From Xanthomarina spongicola (GTDB lineage Bacteria; Bacteroidota; Bacteroidia; Flavobacteriales; Flavobacteriaceae), in NCBI RefSeq assembly GCF_003148645.1, contig NZ_QGGP01000001.1, positions 372,001-436,000 on the forward strand: a DNA stretch of 64,000 bases. Direction: 5' to 3'. This document shows, piece by piece, positions 46,370-55,646 of this stretch. How positions within the stretch are numbered: the stretch's first letter is position 1; the number at the start of each line of letters is the position of its first letter. A program made the translations under genes and the position numbers. Below the pieces are notes generated by a model. The model saw only the letters and a program-made list of their open reading frames with translations, was not told the origin of the DNA and ran no database searches.

Positions 46370-47526
46370 CCTCTAAACAAAAAGAAATCGTCTTTCATGT
46401 CTTCAATTTGCGCATCTTCATTAGTAATAATATAATCGATGGCTAAAGAGGTAAACTCATCACCTTTTTCAGTTAGAGAAACAATTTTTTTATCAATAAC
46501 AATCATGTTGTTTTTTAGAGCCAGATCTAAAACCGTTTTAGCTCTAACTTTTTGCCAATTAATATGCTCTTGTAAATGATTGACATGTCGTTCTCTTTCT
46601 TCAGAATGATTTTTTAAGTGAAGTAAAAAAGTAAGCAATGACACTTCTGTTCGTTGTTGTTTTTCACGATACATAACTGCAATTAGTCCTTTACTAGGCG
46701 CAAATAAATAGATTACTAAAAATAACAATCCTAAAATAGTTGTTATAGAACCAGCAATAGAAGCATCTAACCAATGTGCTAGCCAATAACCTGAAATGGC
46801 ACTAAACACACCAAAAACAATAGCTAACCCAAGCATTTTCTTTAAATCTGTAGTCAGTAAGTAAGCGCTTGCAGCAGGAGCAATCATTAATGCGACGACC
46901 AGAATAGCTCCAACAGCATCGAAAGCTCCAACCGTTGTTACTGAAGCAACTGTCATTAATCCATAATGGATTAATGCTGGCGAGAATCCTAAAGAGGCTG
47001 CTAAGCCAACATCAAAGGTGCTAATTTTTAGCTCTTTAAAAAAGGCAATTAATAAGCCAATTGTAGCCATTAAAATAGATCCAATAATCCATAAAGATTT
47101 TGGACCTACATCTATTCCAGAAATAATAAGTCTATCGAAAGGAGCAAAGGCTAATTCACCTAACAATACAGCATCTACATCAAGATGTATATCGTTGGCA
47201 TTTTTGGCAATCATAATCACACCAATACTAAATAGTGCAGGAAATACTAAACCAATAGCAGTATCTTCTTTTACTAAGCCTGTTTTTTGAATACGCTCTA
47301 CCAGAACAACAGTAATTACTCCTGTTAAAGCAGCTAATAAGATTAATAATGGCGAGTTGAGGTCTTGAGTTATAAAAAAACCAATGACAATTCCAGGTAA
47401 AATAGAATGACTAATAGCATCGCTAATCATGGCCATTTTTCTTAGTACCAAAAATGTTCCAGGAATGGCACATGCAATAGCTACCAGACTAGCAATTAAT
47501 TGTATTTCTATTTGTGCACTATTCAT
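46366..47526 (-). CDS. metal ABC transporter permease with C-terminal winged-helix extension
   Basis: 386 residues. About eight or nine membrane helices (1-275) of the ZnuB/MntB family, starting AQIEIQLIASLVAIACAIPGTFLVLRKMAMISDA-like with the ISDAISHSILPGI motif. The extra about 100 residues after 285 (LLTFLLHLKNHSEERERH, then KNNMIVIDKKIVSLTEKGDEF) look like a DtxR-type winged helix. Typical permeases are about 280 residues. It is the last gene of the DtxR-led operon and overlaps the other permease by 8 bases. Confidence 0.88.
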   Translation of the reverse strand: MNSAQIEIQLIASLVAIACAIPGTFLVLRKMAMISDAISHSILPGIVIGFFITQDLNSPLLILLAALTGVITVVLVERIQKTGLVKEDTAIGLVFPALFSIGVIMIAKNANDIHLDVDAVLLGELAFAPFDRLIISGIDVGPKSLWIIGSILMATIGLLIAFFKELKISTFDVGLAASLGFSPALIHYGLMTVASVTTVGAFDAVGAILVVALMIAPAASAYLLTTDLKKMLGLAIVFGVFSAISGYWLAHWLDASIAGSITTILGLLFLVIYLFAPSKGLIAVMYREKQQRTEVSLLTFLLHLKNHSEERERHVNHLQEHINWQKVRAKTVLDLALKNNMIVIDKKIVSLTEKGDEFTSLAIDYIITNEDAQIEDMKDDFFLFRG

Positions 47527-48646
47527 CGTTTATAGCTTGTTGATTGTATAAATTGGAAGCTGTTTCGAATCCTTTTTCTGTTAAACTCCACATGGTTCCA
47601 TCTAATGTTACATAGTTTTTATCTACTAATTTCTGAAGAGTTTTACGTGTAAATCCTTGAAAGTTATTTAAGATTTTTATAGCATGAGGATGAGAAATAT
47701 TTTCGTGTGTTTCTGCTATACGATACATAAAGGCCAACGTTTTTTGTAATTCTAAATCACGTCTGTTAGCTATGAATCTAATTTGACGGAAAAGCAAGCC
47801 TCTATTTGGTGAAAATATAAATGAAAAAATAACAAATACTGAAGCTACAATTACAATAACTGGACCTGTAGATAGATTATTCTGACTGGCACTTATAGCA
47901 GTACCAAAAACACCAGAAAAAGCTCCGAAAATAGCTGCTAAAAACACCATTTTACTTAAGCTATTAGTCCATTGTCTAGCAGCTGCAGCAGGAGCTAATA
48001 GCATAGCACTCATAAGAACAACACCTACTGTTTGCAGACCTAAAACAATAGCTAAAACAATAAAACTTGTAATTAATATGTCTATAGATTTGGTGTTGAA
48101 ACCAAGTGTTTTAGCGTAGTCTTTATCAAATAATAGTATTTTAAATTCTTTCCAGAATAGCAGTAATACAAATAAGCAAATACCAGTTACTATAGCCATT
48201 AGCCACACATCACTTTCAACCAAAGTGGCAGCTTGACCAAATAAATATTTGTCTAATCCAGCTTGATTTGCATTAGGTTGTTTTTGAATAAACGTAAGTA
48301 GCAACATACCAAATCCAAAAAACAGAGAAAGTATTAATCCTAATGCTGTGTCAGATTTTAGATGCGTTTTATTAACAATACCTCTTATCCAAAACGTACC
48401 AATTAAACCACTAACTAAAGCTCCAATAAGTAAGGTGTTGCTATCTTTTGCTCCAGTAATTAAAAATGCAATGGCAATTCCAGGAAGTGCTGCATGAGAA
48501 ATGGCATCTCCAAGTAAACTTTGTTTTCTAAGAACAGCAAAACTTCCAAGCATTCCTGTTACTGCACCAAGAATGGCTGTTCCTAGTGTTATGGTTCGTA
48601 ACGTGTAATCGCTAAAAACTAAAGAAAAATACTCTTGAATATCCAT
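47519..48646 (-). CDS. metal ABC transporter permease with C-terminal winged-helix extension
   Basis: 375 residues. The same plan as its neighbour: membrane domain 1-275 with SLLGDAISHAALPGIAIAF, then a cytosolic extension (LEKTLAF-like start, FTRKTLQKLVDKNYVTLD, WSLTEKGFETASNLY) similar to a DtxR/winged-helix fold. Its start touches the ATPase stop at 48646. Two different permeases suggest a heterodimer. Confidence 0.88.
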   Translation of the reverse strand: MDIQEYFSLVFSDYTLRTITLGTAILGAVTGMLGSFAVLRKQSLLGDAISHAALPGIAIAFLITGAKDSNTLLIGALVSGLIGTFWIRGIVNKTHLKSDTALGLILSLFFGFGMLLLTFIQKQPNANQAGLDKYLFGQAATLVESDVWLMAIVTGICLFVLLLFWKEFKILLFDKDYAKTLGFNTKSIDILITSFIVLAIVLGLQTVGVVLMSAMLLAPAAAARQWTNSLSKMVFLAAIFGAFSGVFGTAISASQNNLSTGPVIVIVASVFVIFSFIFSPNRGLLFRQIRFIANRRDLELQKTLAFMYRIAETHENISHPHAIKILNNFQGFTRKTLQKLVDKNYVTLDGTMWSLTEKGFETASNLYNQQAINDE

Positions 48647-49383
48647 TATTCTTGAATGCTTACTTTATAATTAATTCCGTAAGTTTTTGTTAGATTATCA
48701 TCATTAAAAATATCTTTAACAGGTCCTGTCGCAATTTTTTTCACATTTAAAAAGGTTACCCAATCAAAGTATTCTGGAACCGTTTGTAAATCGTGATGAA
48801 CCACGATAACCGTCTTACCTGCTTTTCGTAATTCTTTTAAAATATTAATAATGGCAATTTCTGTAGTAGCGTCTACACCTTGGAATGGTTCGTCCATAAA
48901 ATAGATGGAAGCATCTTGGACTAATGCTCGAGCCAAAAAGATACGCTGTTGTTGTCCTCCAGATAATTGACTTATTTGCCTGTCTTTAAAAGGGAGCATT
49001 CCAACTTTTTCTAGTGCTTCGAGTGCTGCTTTTTTTTCTTTTAATCCAGGACGTTTAATCCAACCCAAACTACCATAAGTTCCCATTAAAACAACATCTA
49101 AAGCTGTAGTTGGAAAATCCCAATCTACACTTCCTTTTTGAGGCACGTAAGCCACAAGAGATCGTTGTTTGTTGTAAGGTTTGCCATAGATACTTACACT
49201 GCCTGCAATTGGTTTAAGGATTCCTAAAGTTGCTTTAATTAAGGTTGATTTTCCTGCGCCATTTGGTCCAACAATAGCCATAAGAACACCTTCGGGAATT
49301 TCTAAATCAATATCCCAAAGTACAGGTTTGTAATTGTATGCAACGGTTAAATCGTCTATTTGAACTGCTAGTTTTTTGTCCAT
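48646..49383 (-). CDS. metal ABC transporter ATPase
   Basis: 245 residues. Walker [10 protein letters not shown], signature [15 protein letters not shown], Walker [13 protein letters not shown] and the H-loop VVHHDL; the family matches ZnuC/MntC-type ATPases. It energises import with the two permeases downstream. It shares single bases with both neighbouring genes, evidence of one operon. Confidence 0.94.
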   Translation of the reverse strand: MDKKLAVQIDDLTVAYNYKPVLWDIDLEIPEGVLMAIVGPNGAGKSTLIKATLGILKPIAGSVSIYGKPYNKQRSLVAYVPQKGSVDWDFPTTALDVVLMGTYGSLGWIKRPGLKEKKAALEALEKVGMLPFKDRQISQLSGGQQQRIFLARALVQDASIYFMDEPFQGVDATTEIAIINILKELRKAGKTVIVVHHDLQTVPEYFDWVTFLNVKKIATGPVKDIFNDDNLTKTYGINYKVSIQE

Positions 49384-50294
49384 TATCTTAAAGCATTTAC
49401 AATCGTATTCACATTATATTCAAACATACCAATATAAGTTCCTTCAATAGTTCCAGCGTTTCCTAAAGCATCAGAAAACAACGTACCTCCAATAATAACT
49501 TCATGACCTTTAGATTTAACAGCAGCTTGTAAAGCTTCAATTGTTCGTTTTGGAACTGAACTTTCAACAAAAATGGCTTTTACTTTCTTATCAATAATAA
49601 AAGCAGCTAGTTTTTGAACATCTTGAACGCCAGCTTCTGTAGCTGTTGAAAGCCCTTGTAAACCAACAACCTCAAAGGCATAATTTTTACCAAAGTAATT
49701 AAAAGCATCATGTGCAGTAACTAAAATACGTTTTTCTTGAGGAAGCGTTTCAATAGTAGCTTTAATGTTTTCTTGTAAAGCATCTAGCTTTATTAAATAT
49801 TGTTTCTCATTTTCTGAATAATTCTCTGCATTTTTTGGATCTTTTTCAGATAGAACTTGTGTTACTTTTTTAGCAAATTGTTTAAAATATGCAATATTGA
49901 ACCATACATGAGGATCGTAATTAAAAGCAAAATAATCTGAGCCTATTAATGTGCTTTTGTCAATTTCTTCAGCTAATGCTATAGGTGTTTTAGTTTGGCT
50001 CTCCATTTTTTCAAAAACTTCTACAAGTTTTCCTTCAAGATGGAGTCCATTATAAAAAATAATATCAGCATTTACAAGTTTAGTCACATCGCCTTCACTA
50101 GCTTTATATAAGTGAGGGTCGACTCCAGAACCCATTAACCCTTGAAGATTAATATGGTCTCCACCAATGTTTTTTACCAAATCGGTAATCATTGTTGTAG
50201 TAGTAACAATATTAAGTTTTCCATTTTCTTGATTCTCTTTTTTACAGCTAGAAATAGCTAGAAAAACAATTGATAGAAGAATGATTTTTTTCAT
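49383..50294 (-). CDS. metal ABC transporter substrate-binding lipoprotein (Mn/Fe type)
   Basis: 303 residues. Lipobox [10 protein letters not shown], then cluster A-I features: [12 protein letters not shown] and NYDPHVWFN (His ligands), [24 protein letters not shown] (Glu) and LFSDALG (Asp). The His-His-Glu-Asp set without a His-rich loop is typical of Mn2+/Fe2+-binding MntA/PsaA-like proteins rather than ZnuA. The DtxR-family gene in the same operon agrees with this. Metal choice is inferred. Confidence 0.9.
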   Translation of the reverse strand: MKKIILLSIVFLAISSCKKENQENGKLNIVTTTTMITDLVKNIGGDHINLQGLMGSGVDPHLYKASEGDVTKLVNADIIFYNGLHLEGKLVEVFEKMESQTKTPIALAEEIDKSTLIGSDYFAFNYDPHVWFNIAYFKQFAKKVTQVLSEKDPKNAENYSENEKQYLIKLDALQENIKATIETLPQEKRILVTAHDAFNYFGKNYAFEVVGLQGLSTATEAGVQDVQKLAAFIIDKKVKAIFVESSVPKRTIEALQAAVKSKGHEVIIGGTLFSDALGNAGTIEGTYIGMFEYNVNTIVNALR

Positions 50295-50296
50295 TT

Positions 50297-51103
50297 TTAG
50301 TTGTTTTTTGAAGGAATTCTATAGCTTAGACCTGCACTTATCATTAAGTCTTGACCTTTAGTAATGCTAGTCCCAAAAGTTGCATCTAATTGTAAATTGT
50401 TTGTAATTAAATAGGTTATGCCTGCGTCACAAAGATGATTGGCTTTGCTGTTTTCTGGAAAATCCCCATATATTTCTGCATAACCACAGATTTTTTCTGT
50501 TAATTTATAACCATAAGCAATTGTGTAAAGATAAGAAGCTTCTGGAGAGTCATTTCCCCAAGCAACTCCAAGATTGTATGAAAGACTTGATTTTTCACTT
50601 AAGCTATTTGCAAAAGCAAATCTAAAATCAACTCCAGTGCTATCGGGTTTATAATCTGAACCTGCTGTAAAAGGTAAGTATATGTGTCCTAATAATCCTA
50701 TCTCAGGAAGCCAGTTGTTTTCTTTTGATACACTTATTTTTATACCTAGCATTAAAGGGCTAAATCCACTATTTATGTTGCTTATAGGATTGTTATAGAT
50801 TTCTGTTTTATTTTCAACAAAATCCCAACCTAATCGTAATTCTAAATTGTTAAGCAATCCAAAACGAACCAAAGAAGTGTTATAAGTGGTGGTTTCAATT
50901 TTAATATTATTATTTTTAAAAGCTTCATAAGCAGCTCCAGTTTCAATTTGTATGTATCCTTTTGAAACAACGTTTGGAGACTCTGTCTGGTCTGGCCTGT
51001 CTGTTATAAGAGGTTCTATTGTTCTTTTTTCTTGAGCGTAAGTCATTGTTTTTGCAGTAAATAAAGTTAAACACAAAATCGTATTCTTAATAGTTTGTTT
51101 CAT
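50297..51103 (-). CDS. outer-membrane transporter-like protein (PF13557 type)
   Basis: About 268 residues from the ATG at 51103, which directly precedes a signal peptide (TILCLTLFTAKTMTYAQ). An ATG at 51133 would put ten residues before it. The mature part has ITDRPDQTESPNVVSKGYIQIE and many amphipathic strands, typical of the phenol-degradation MetA-type barrel family. Set between regulator and binding protein, it may carry the metal across the outer membrane; that is inference. Confidence 0.78.
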   Translation of the reverse strand: MKQTIKNTILCLTLFTAKTMTYAQEKRTIEPLITDRPDQTESPNVVSKGYIQIETGAAYEAFKNNNIKIETTTYNTSLVRFGLLNNLELRLGWDFVENKTEIYNNPISNINSGFSPLMLGIKISVSKENNWLPEIGLLGHIYLPFTAGSDYKPDSTGVDFRFAFANSLSEKSSLSYNLGVAWGNDSPEASYLYTIAYGYKLTEKICGYAEIYGDFPENSKANHLCDAGITYLITNNLQLDATFGTSITKGQDLMISAGLSYRIPSKNN

Positions 51104-51749
51104 TAACATATATAATATTTGTAAAATCTTCATTAAGAATAATGTTGTTATTATTAATGGTTATTTGGGTCATTTTGTTTTTATTAAATTGCTTAGTAAC
51201 TATTATAGAGTTGCCATATTTCAATCCGTTTAAAGCACAGAAATCAAAAAATTCTTTATCATCACTCATTAATCGAGAAATGATATAAGTTTTCCCTTCT
51301 TGTGTATTAGAAAGAGCGATCGATGTATCAATTGTAGTAATTTCTCCATTAGCATTTGGAATTGGATCTCCATGAGGATCAAATTTAGGATTGCCTAAAT
51401 ATTCACTAATTCTATCTGCTAAAAAATTGGAAGTTTCATGCTCTAAAAGTTCTGCTTCACGATGGATTTCATGAAGAGACATGTCAAATAACTTAAACAA
51501 TAAGGCTTCCCAAAGACGATGTTTTCTAATAACATTCAAAGCCATTTTAGTGCCTTCGTCTGTAAGTTGAAGTGCCTGATATTTCTCGTATTGTAAGAGG
51601 TTTCTTGAGGCTAATTTTTTAGCCATATCTGTTGCAGCTGCATTAGATATACCTAGTTTTTTTGCAATATTTCCAGGCTTTGTATCGTTTGAGTCGTTTG
51701 TGTCGTTTTTGTAGATTGTTTTTACAAAATTTTCTATGGCTACAGACAT
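51087..51749 (-). CDS. DtxR/MntR-family metal-dependent regulator
   Basis: 220 residues. N-terminal winged helix (IAKKLGISNAAATDMAKKL, LQLTDEGTKMALNVIRKHRLWE), dimerisation and metal region (LHEIHREAELLEHETS, then NPKFDPHGDPIPNANGE), and a C-terminal FeoA/SH3-like domain (about 150-220). The metal ligand set H-E-E-H is present. A short tandem repeat near residues 14-23 (NDTNDSNDTK) is coded by 9-base repeats. It is the first gene of its operon, with a promoter and palindrome at 51769-51823 suited to self-control. Confidence 0.92.
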   Translation of the reverse strand: MSVAIENFVKTIYKNDTNDSNDTKPGNIAKKLGISNAAATDMAKKLASRNLLQYEKYQALQLTDEGTKMALNVIRKHRLWEALLFKLFDMSLHEIHREAELLEHETSNFLADRISEYLGNPKFDPHGDPIPNANGEITTIDTSIALSNTQEGKTYIISRLMSDDKEFFDFCALNGLKYGNSIIVTKQFNKNKMTQITINNNNIILNEDFTNIIYVNETNY

Positions 51750-51768
51750 AATAAGTGCTTTAAATTAA

Positions 51769-51786
51769 ATTTAAGTAAGCTTAAAT
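51769..51786 (-). promoter_or_regulatory. DtxR-type operator candidate
   Basis: ATTTAAGTAAGCTTAAAT is a palindrome (7-bp arms, 4-bp centre) sitting over the expected transcript start of the DtxR-family gene, just past the -7 box. TTTAAG-N4-CTTAAA resembles operators of the DtxR/MntR family in form, but not in exact consensus. Confidence 0.6.
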
Positions 51787-51792
51787 ATTTTT

Positions 51793-51823
51793 CAAAGGTA
51801 GCTAAAATAATAGAATTCGCAAA
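51793..51823 (-). promoter_or_regulatory. promoter of the DtxR-led metal operon
   Basis: On the minus strand TTTG (51820-51823), a 19-bp spacer and TACCTTTG (51793-51800) match the Bacteroidota TTTG-N19-TAnnTTTG consensus exactly. Confidence 0.75.
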
Positions 51824-51865
51824 AGAATTTGTACATTGACGACTCTAAGATTTAAAAAGCGAAAA

Positions 51866-52285
51866 ATGAAGACTTATATACTATTATTGGTGGTTTTTGT
51901 GTCAGGAAATTTGGTAGCTCAAGATTCAACAAGCATTGAAGTTGAAACACCTAAAATTATTTCAAAATTACAATTAGGTAAAACATATAGTTTAGATACA
52001 GTTCAAATTAAATTTGTTGATGTTTTATCTGATTCTAGATGCCCTTCAGATGTTACTTGTGTTTGGGCAGGACAAGTTATTGCATTAGTTGAAGTATATG
52101 AGAACAAGACATTAATTGAGAAGAAAGAATTGGTTTTTGAGTCAGGAAAAAATATAAATAATGAATTAATGACCTTGTTTACTTCTGAAAAGTCAATAAT
52201 TATTGCAAATAATGTTTTGCCTTATCCAAAATCAAGAGAAAAAATAAAAAAGGAAGATTATTACTTACAGTTGGAAGTTAAATAG
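51866..52285 (+). CDS. secreted protein, unknown function
   Basis: 139 residues from the ATG at 51866 (an upstream TTG is less likely because it would displace the signal peptide). Signal MKTYILLLVVFVSGNLVAQ, then a domain with CPSDVTCVWAGQ, a recurring motif of small Bacteroidota secreted or lipo-proteins. It is divergent from the DtxR operon across 116 bases. No function can be given. Confidence 0.75.
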   Translation: MKTYILLLVVFVSGNLVAQDSTSIEVETPKIISKLQLGKTYSLDTVQIKFVDVLSDSRCPSDVTCVWAGQVIALVEVYENKTLIEKKELVFESGKNINNELMTLFTSEKSIIIANNVLPYPKSREKIKKEDYYLQLEVK

Positions 52286-52314
52286 TATAGAAATACTTCT
52301 TTTTCATACTATTA

Positions 52315-52452
52315 CTAATGGCAATTATCACAATCATGTTTCCCTAAACCTTTCTTAGGTTTAGAGTTTTTCCAAAAGAATTTCTTCACTAGAAACCCTA
52401 GTGCTAAAAAAAGCAAAGTAAAAGCTAGAATATTTTGTAGAAAATCGTTCAT
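52315..52452 (-). CDS. FeoB-associated Cys-rich membrane protein
   Basis: 45 residues: one membrane helix (LQNILAFTLLFLALGFLVKK) followed by a basic stretch and the C-terminal HDCDNCH. This is the form of the small FeoB-associated proteins coded after feoB. It lies 30 bases downstream of feoB on the same strand. The Cys pair may bind iron or aid assembly of the FeoB pore; its exact role is unknown. Confidence 0.85.
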   Translation of the reverse strand: MNDFLQNILAFTLLFLALGFLVKKFFWKNSKPKKGLGKHDCDNCH

Positions 52453-52482
52453 ATTAGATTAGACGAATTTATTTCTAAAAGC

Positions 52483-54582
52483 TTAAATTAAAATTTGATA
52501 GGCAATAAATGCGACAACATAAGCAAAGGCACTCATCAAAACCAATTGTAAAACAGGCCATTTCCAACTATTTGTTTCACGTTTTACAATTGCAAGCGTA
52601 CTCATACATTGCATAGCAAATGCATAAAAAAGCAATAATGAGATTCCTGAAGCAAAATTAAAAAGTGGACCACCTAAAATGGGGTTAACTTCGCCAGCCA
52701 TTCTATTTTTAATAGTTTCTTCTTCTTCACTACCAACACTATAAATAGTTGCTAATGTTCCTACAAACACCTCTCTGGCAGCAAACGAACTTACAATAGC
52801 AATACCAATCTTCCAATCGTAACCTAATGGTCTTATAGCAGGTTCTATAGCTCTTCCAGTTATACCAATAAATGAGTATTCCAGTTTTTGAGATGCAATT
52901 TTTTTCTGTAGTTCTTCTTCAGATAAATTTTCTGAAGCAAATTTTTCAGTTACAATTTCTTCAGCATTGTTAAATTCTTCACCTGGACCATAAGAGGCTA
53001 AAAACCATAATACAATGGAAATAGCTAATATTATTTTACCAGCACCAAACACAAAAGATTTCGTTTTTTCTACAACAGTTAAAGCGACGTTTTTTATTAA
53101 AGGAAGCTTGTAATTAGGCATTTCGACTACAAAAAACGATTTGCTTTTAATTTTTAAAACTTTATTTAAAATCATAGCAGAAATTAAAGCAGCACCAAAA
53201 CCTATTAAATAAAGCAACATTAAAGTTAATGCCTGATAACCTAAACCAAGAAAACGACCTTCTGGAATAACTAACGAAATAATTATTAAATACACAGGAA
53301 GTCTTGCCGAACAGGTTGTAAAAGGCGTTACCAAAATGGTAATTAATCTTTCTTTCCAGCTTTCAATATTTCTGGTTGCCATAATGGCTGGAATAGCACA
53401 AGCAGTTCCTGAGATTAATGGCACAACACTTTTTCCACTTAGTCCAAAACGACGCATGCCTCGATCCATTAAGAATACTACACGACTCATATAACCACTC
53501 TCTTCAAGTACAGAAATAAACAAGAACAAGAAGGCTATCTGTGGAATAAATATAACAATTCCTCCAAGTCCTGGAATTATACCTTCAGCTAACAAACTAG
53601 TAAATGCACCTTCAGGAAGCGAATTTTTTGTCCATTCACTCAAAGAAGCAAAAGAGCTGTCAATAAAATCCATTGGTATGGCAGACCAATCGTAAATGGC
53701 TTGAAAAATAGTAAGTAGAATGACCAAGAAAATAGCATAACCCCAAATTTTATGGGTTAAAATTCTATCTAATTTAATACGTATATCTTTAGCTGTACTT
53801 AAATCAATGGTTTGCCCTTTTTTAAGCGTATTATTTATAAATTGATAGCGTTTTACAGTTTCTTTTTGTTGTAAACGCTTTAAATCTGCTTTGGTTTTAG
53901 TTTTAAAATCTGCAACAGCATCAATTACGTTTCTATCTGTTTTTCCAAAATTTACATCTTGAGTAATTACTAACCAAAGTTTGTATAATAACTGGTTTGG
54001 AAATGCTTTACGAAGATTATCGAAGTAATTTCTATCTATATCAGAAGCATTTAAACAAGGTGAAATTGAAAGGTCTTTATAATTAAAAATTAAGTCTTTT
54101 AAATTATCTATCCCTTCATTTTTTCTTGTACTTATTAGCGCAATTTTAGTTTTAAGTTCTGATTCTAAATATGGAATATCTAAAGAAATACCTTTATATT
54201 TCATTCTGTCAGACATATTAATGACAAGAATGGTGGGAATCTCTAAGTCTTTAATTTGAGTGAATAAAAGTAAGTTTCGTTTTAAGTTTTCAACATCACT
54301 TACTACCACTGCAACATCTGGAAAATCTTTATCGTTTTTATTTAAAAGTAATTCTATAACCACATTTTCATCTAGAGAAGATGCGTTTAAGCTATAAGTT
54401 CCTGGTAAATCTATAATATGTGCTTTAACTCCTCTAGGTAGTTTGCAAATACCTTCCTTTTTTTCGACAGTAATACCTGGATAATTTCCAACTTTTTGAT
54501 TTAATCCTGTTAAGGAATTAAAAACAGATGTTTTTCCAGTGTTTGGATTTCCTATTAAGGCAACATTAATCTGCTTACTCAT
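52483..54582 (-). CDS. feoB: ferrous iron transporter FeoB
   Basis: 699 residues. N-terminal G domain with G1 GNPNTGKTS (11-19), G3 DLPGTYSL, G4 VINMSDRMKY-like, then a membrane domain with two Gate motifs (VPLISGTACAIPAIMATRN; FTTCSARLPVY) and about nine to ten helices. It imports Fe2+ using GTP. It overlaps the feoA 3' end by 8 bases. Confidence 0.96.
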   Translation of the reverse strand: MSKQINVALIGNPNTGKTSVFNSLTGLNQKVGNYPGITVEKKEGICKLPRGVKAHIIDLPGTYSLNASSLDENVVIELLLNKNDKDFPDVAVVVSDVENLKRNLLLFTQIKDLEIPTILVINMSDRMKYKGISLDIPYLESELKTKIALISTRKNEGIDNLKDLIFNYKDLSISPCLNASDIDRNYFDNLRKAFPNQLLYKLWLVITQDVNFGKTDRNVIDAVADFKTKTKADLKRLQQKETVKRYQFINNTLKKGQTIDLSTAKDIRIKLDRILTHKIWGYAIFLVILLTIFQAIYDWSAIPMDFIDSSFASLSEWTKNSLPEGAFTSLLAEGIIPGLGGIVIFIPQIAFLFLFISVLEESGYMSRVVFLMDRGMRRFGLSGKSVVPLISGTACAIPAIMATRNIESWKERLITILVTPFTTCSARLPVYLIIISLVIPEGRFLGLGYQALTLMLLYLIGFGAALISAMILNKVLKIKSKSFFVVEMPNYKLPLIKNVALTVVEKTKSFVFGAGKIILAISIVLWFLASYGPGEEFNNAEEIVTEKFASENLSEEELQKKIASQKLEYSFIGITGRAIEPAIRPLGYDWKIGIAIVSSFAAREVFVGTLATIYSVGSEEEETIKNRMAGEVNPILGGPLFNFASGISLLLFYAFAMQCMSTLAIVKRETNSWKWPVLQLVLMSAFAYVVAFIAYQILI

Positions 54583-54808
54583 TGGTTATTTCAATTATAA
54601 TATGAATGGCAGTTTCTTTTCTAATAGCTAAATGCGTTCCGTTTATGTTAAGATATATTGGATCTGAAAAAGGAGCTACCTGTACAAGTTCTACTGCATT
54701 ACCTGGTAAACAACCCATTTCCAGAAGTTTTAACGGAATGTTTATTGAAGAAACATCAGTAATAATGGCCTTTTCTCCTCGTTTAAGATGTGCTAAAGTA
54801 ACTTGCAA
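54575..54808 (-). CDS. feoA: ferrous iron transport protein FeoA
   Basis: 77 residues with an SH3-like fold (LKRGEKAIITDVS, LLEMGCLPGNAVELVQVAPFSDPIYLNING). It is the cytosolic partner of FeoB. The ATG at 54808 follows an exact -7 element (54835-54842). Confidence 0.93.
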   Translation of the reverse strand: MQVTLAHLKRGEKAIITDVSSINIPLKLLEMGCLPGNAVELVQVAPFSDPIYLNINGTHLAIRKETAIHIIIEITNE

Positions 54809-54813
54809 GCTTA

Positions 54814-54863
54814 TTTAGATTGATTTTAAAGAAGCAAAAATAAGGTAAAAAAATCAGTCTAAA
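54814..54863 (-). promoter_or_regulatory. feo promoter flanked by a 14-bp inverted repeat
   Basis: The -7 box TATTTTTG is at 54835-54842 (minus). TTTAGATTGATTTT (54814-54827) and AAAATCAGTCTAAA (54850-54863) form an inverted repeat with one mismatch around it. This could be a two-site operator for an iron-sensing regulator. Confidence 0.45.
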
Positions 54864-54881
54864 AAAATTGTGAACCAAAAA

Positions 54882-55553
54882 CTATTTATATTCTTCTTTT
54901 AAGATTTTTAAGTCTTCAAGTAAACGAGAAATATCTTCAGGGTTTGTACCATCGTAGTAACCTCTAATTTGTCGTTTTTTATCAATTAACATAAAGTTTT
55001 CTGTATGAATCATATCGTATTCATCTCCAGTTCCATCTGTTTTAACAGCTAAATAGCTTTTTCTAGCTAACGTGTAAATTTGTTTTTTATCTCCTGTTAC
55101 TAAATTCCACTTACTGTCATTTACACCTTTTTTAATAGCATATTTTTTAAGTTGTGCTACACTATCAATTTTAGGAGTTACCGAATGAGATAATAACATG
55201 ACATCTGCTTCATCTATTATTTCTTTTTGTATCAAGGCCATATGGTCTGTCATGATTGGACAAATAGTTTGGCAGGTTGTAAAAAAGAAATCGGCTACAT
55301 AGATTTTGTCTTTATAAGAATCTTGAGTTATAGTTTCTCCATTTTGATTGATTAGACTAAAATCAGCTATTTTATGGTACTTTTTTTTGTATTGAATTGT
55401 ACTATCTACCATTTCAGTATTTACCATAGCTGGCTGATAAATTGGAAGCGGTTTATAAACATCAAATATGTTATAAATAATAGAAATAATTATTAATGAG
55501 AGAATTGCAAAAACAATTGCAAAGTATTTGTAATCTTTAAAAAATGATAGCAT
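54882..55553 (-). CDS. SCO1/SenC family protein
   Basis: 223 residues. One N-terminal membrane anchor (FAIVFAILSLIIISIIYNIF), then a thioredoxin-like domain with the copper-binding motif FFFTTCQTICP (Cys94, Cys98) and the later His in MIHTENFMLIDK. Sco proteins deliver or redox-prepare copper for the CuA site of cytochrome oxidase. An exact minus -7 element (TATTTTTG) lies at 55589-55596. It is adjacent to feoAB but separately promoted. Confidence 0.92.
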   Translation of the reverse strand: MLSFFKDYKYFAIVFAILSLIIISIIYNIFDVYKPLPIYQPAMVNTEMVDSTIQYKKKYHKIADFSLINQNGETITQDSYKDKIYVADFFFTTCQTICPIMTDHMALIQKEIIDEADVMLLSHSVTPKIDSVAQLKKYAIKKGVNDSKWNLVTGDKKQIYTLARKSYLAVKTDGTGDEYDMIHTENFMLIDKKRQIRGYYDGTNPEDISRLLEDLKILKEEYK

Positions 55554-55588
55554 TTACTTTTATTTGATAATTAAGTAAGTTTTATTCG

Positions 55589-55596
55589 CAAAAATA
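55589..55596 (-). promoter_or_regulatory. -7 element of the Sco gene
   Basis: CAAAAATA on plus, TATTTTTG on minus, an exact TAnnTTTG match 36 bases before the start. Confidence 0.5.
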
Positions 55597-55646
55597 CGAC
55601 AGATAAGTGTTTAATTCGGTATTTTTAACATGCTAAATAAAATGTT

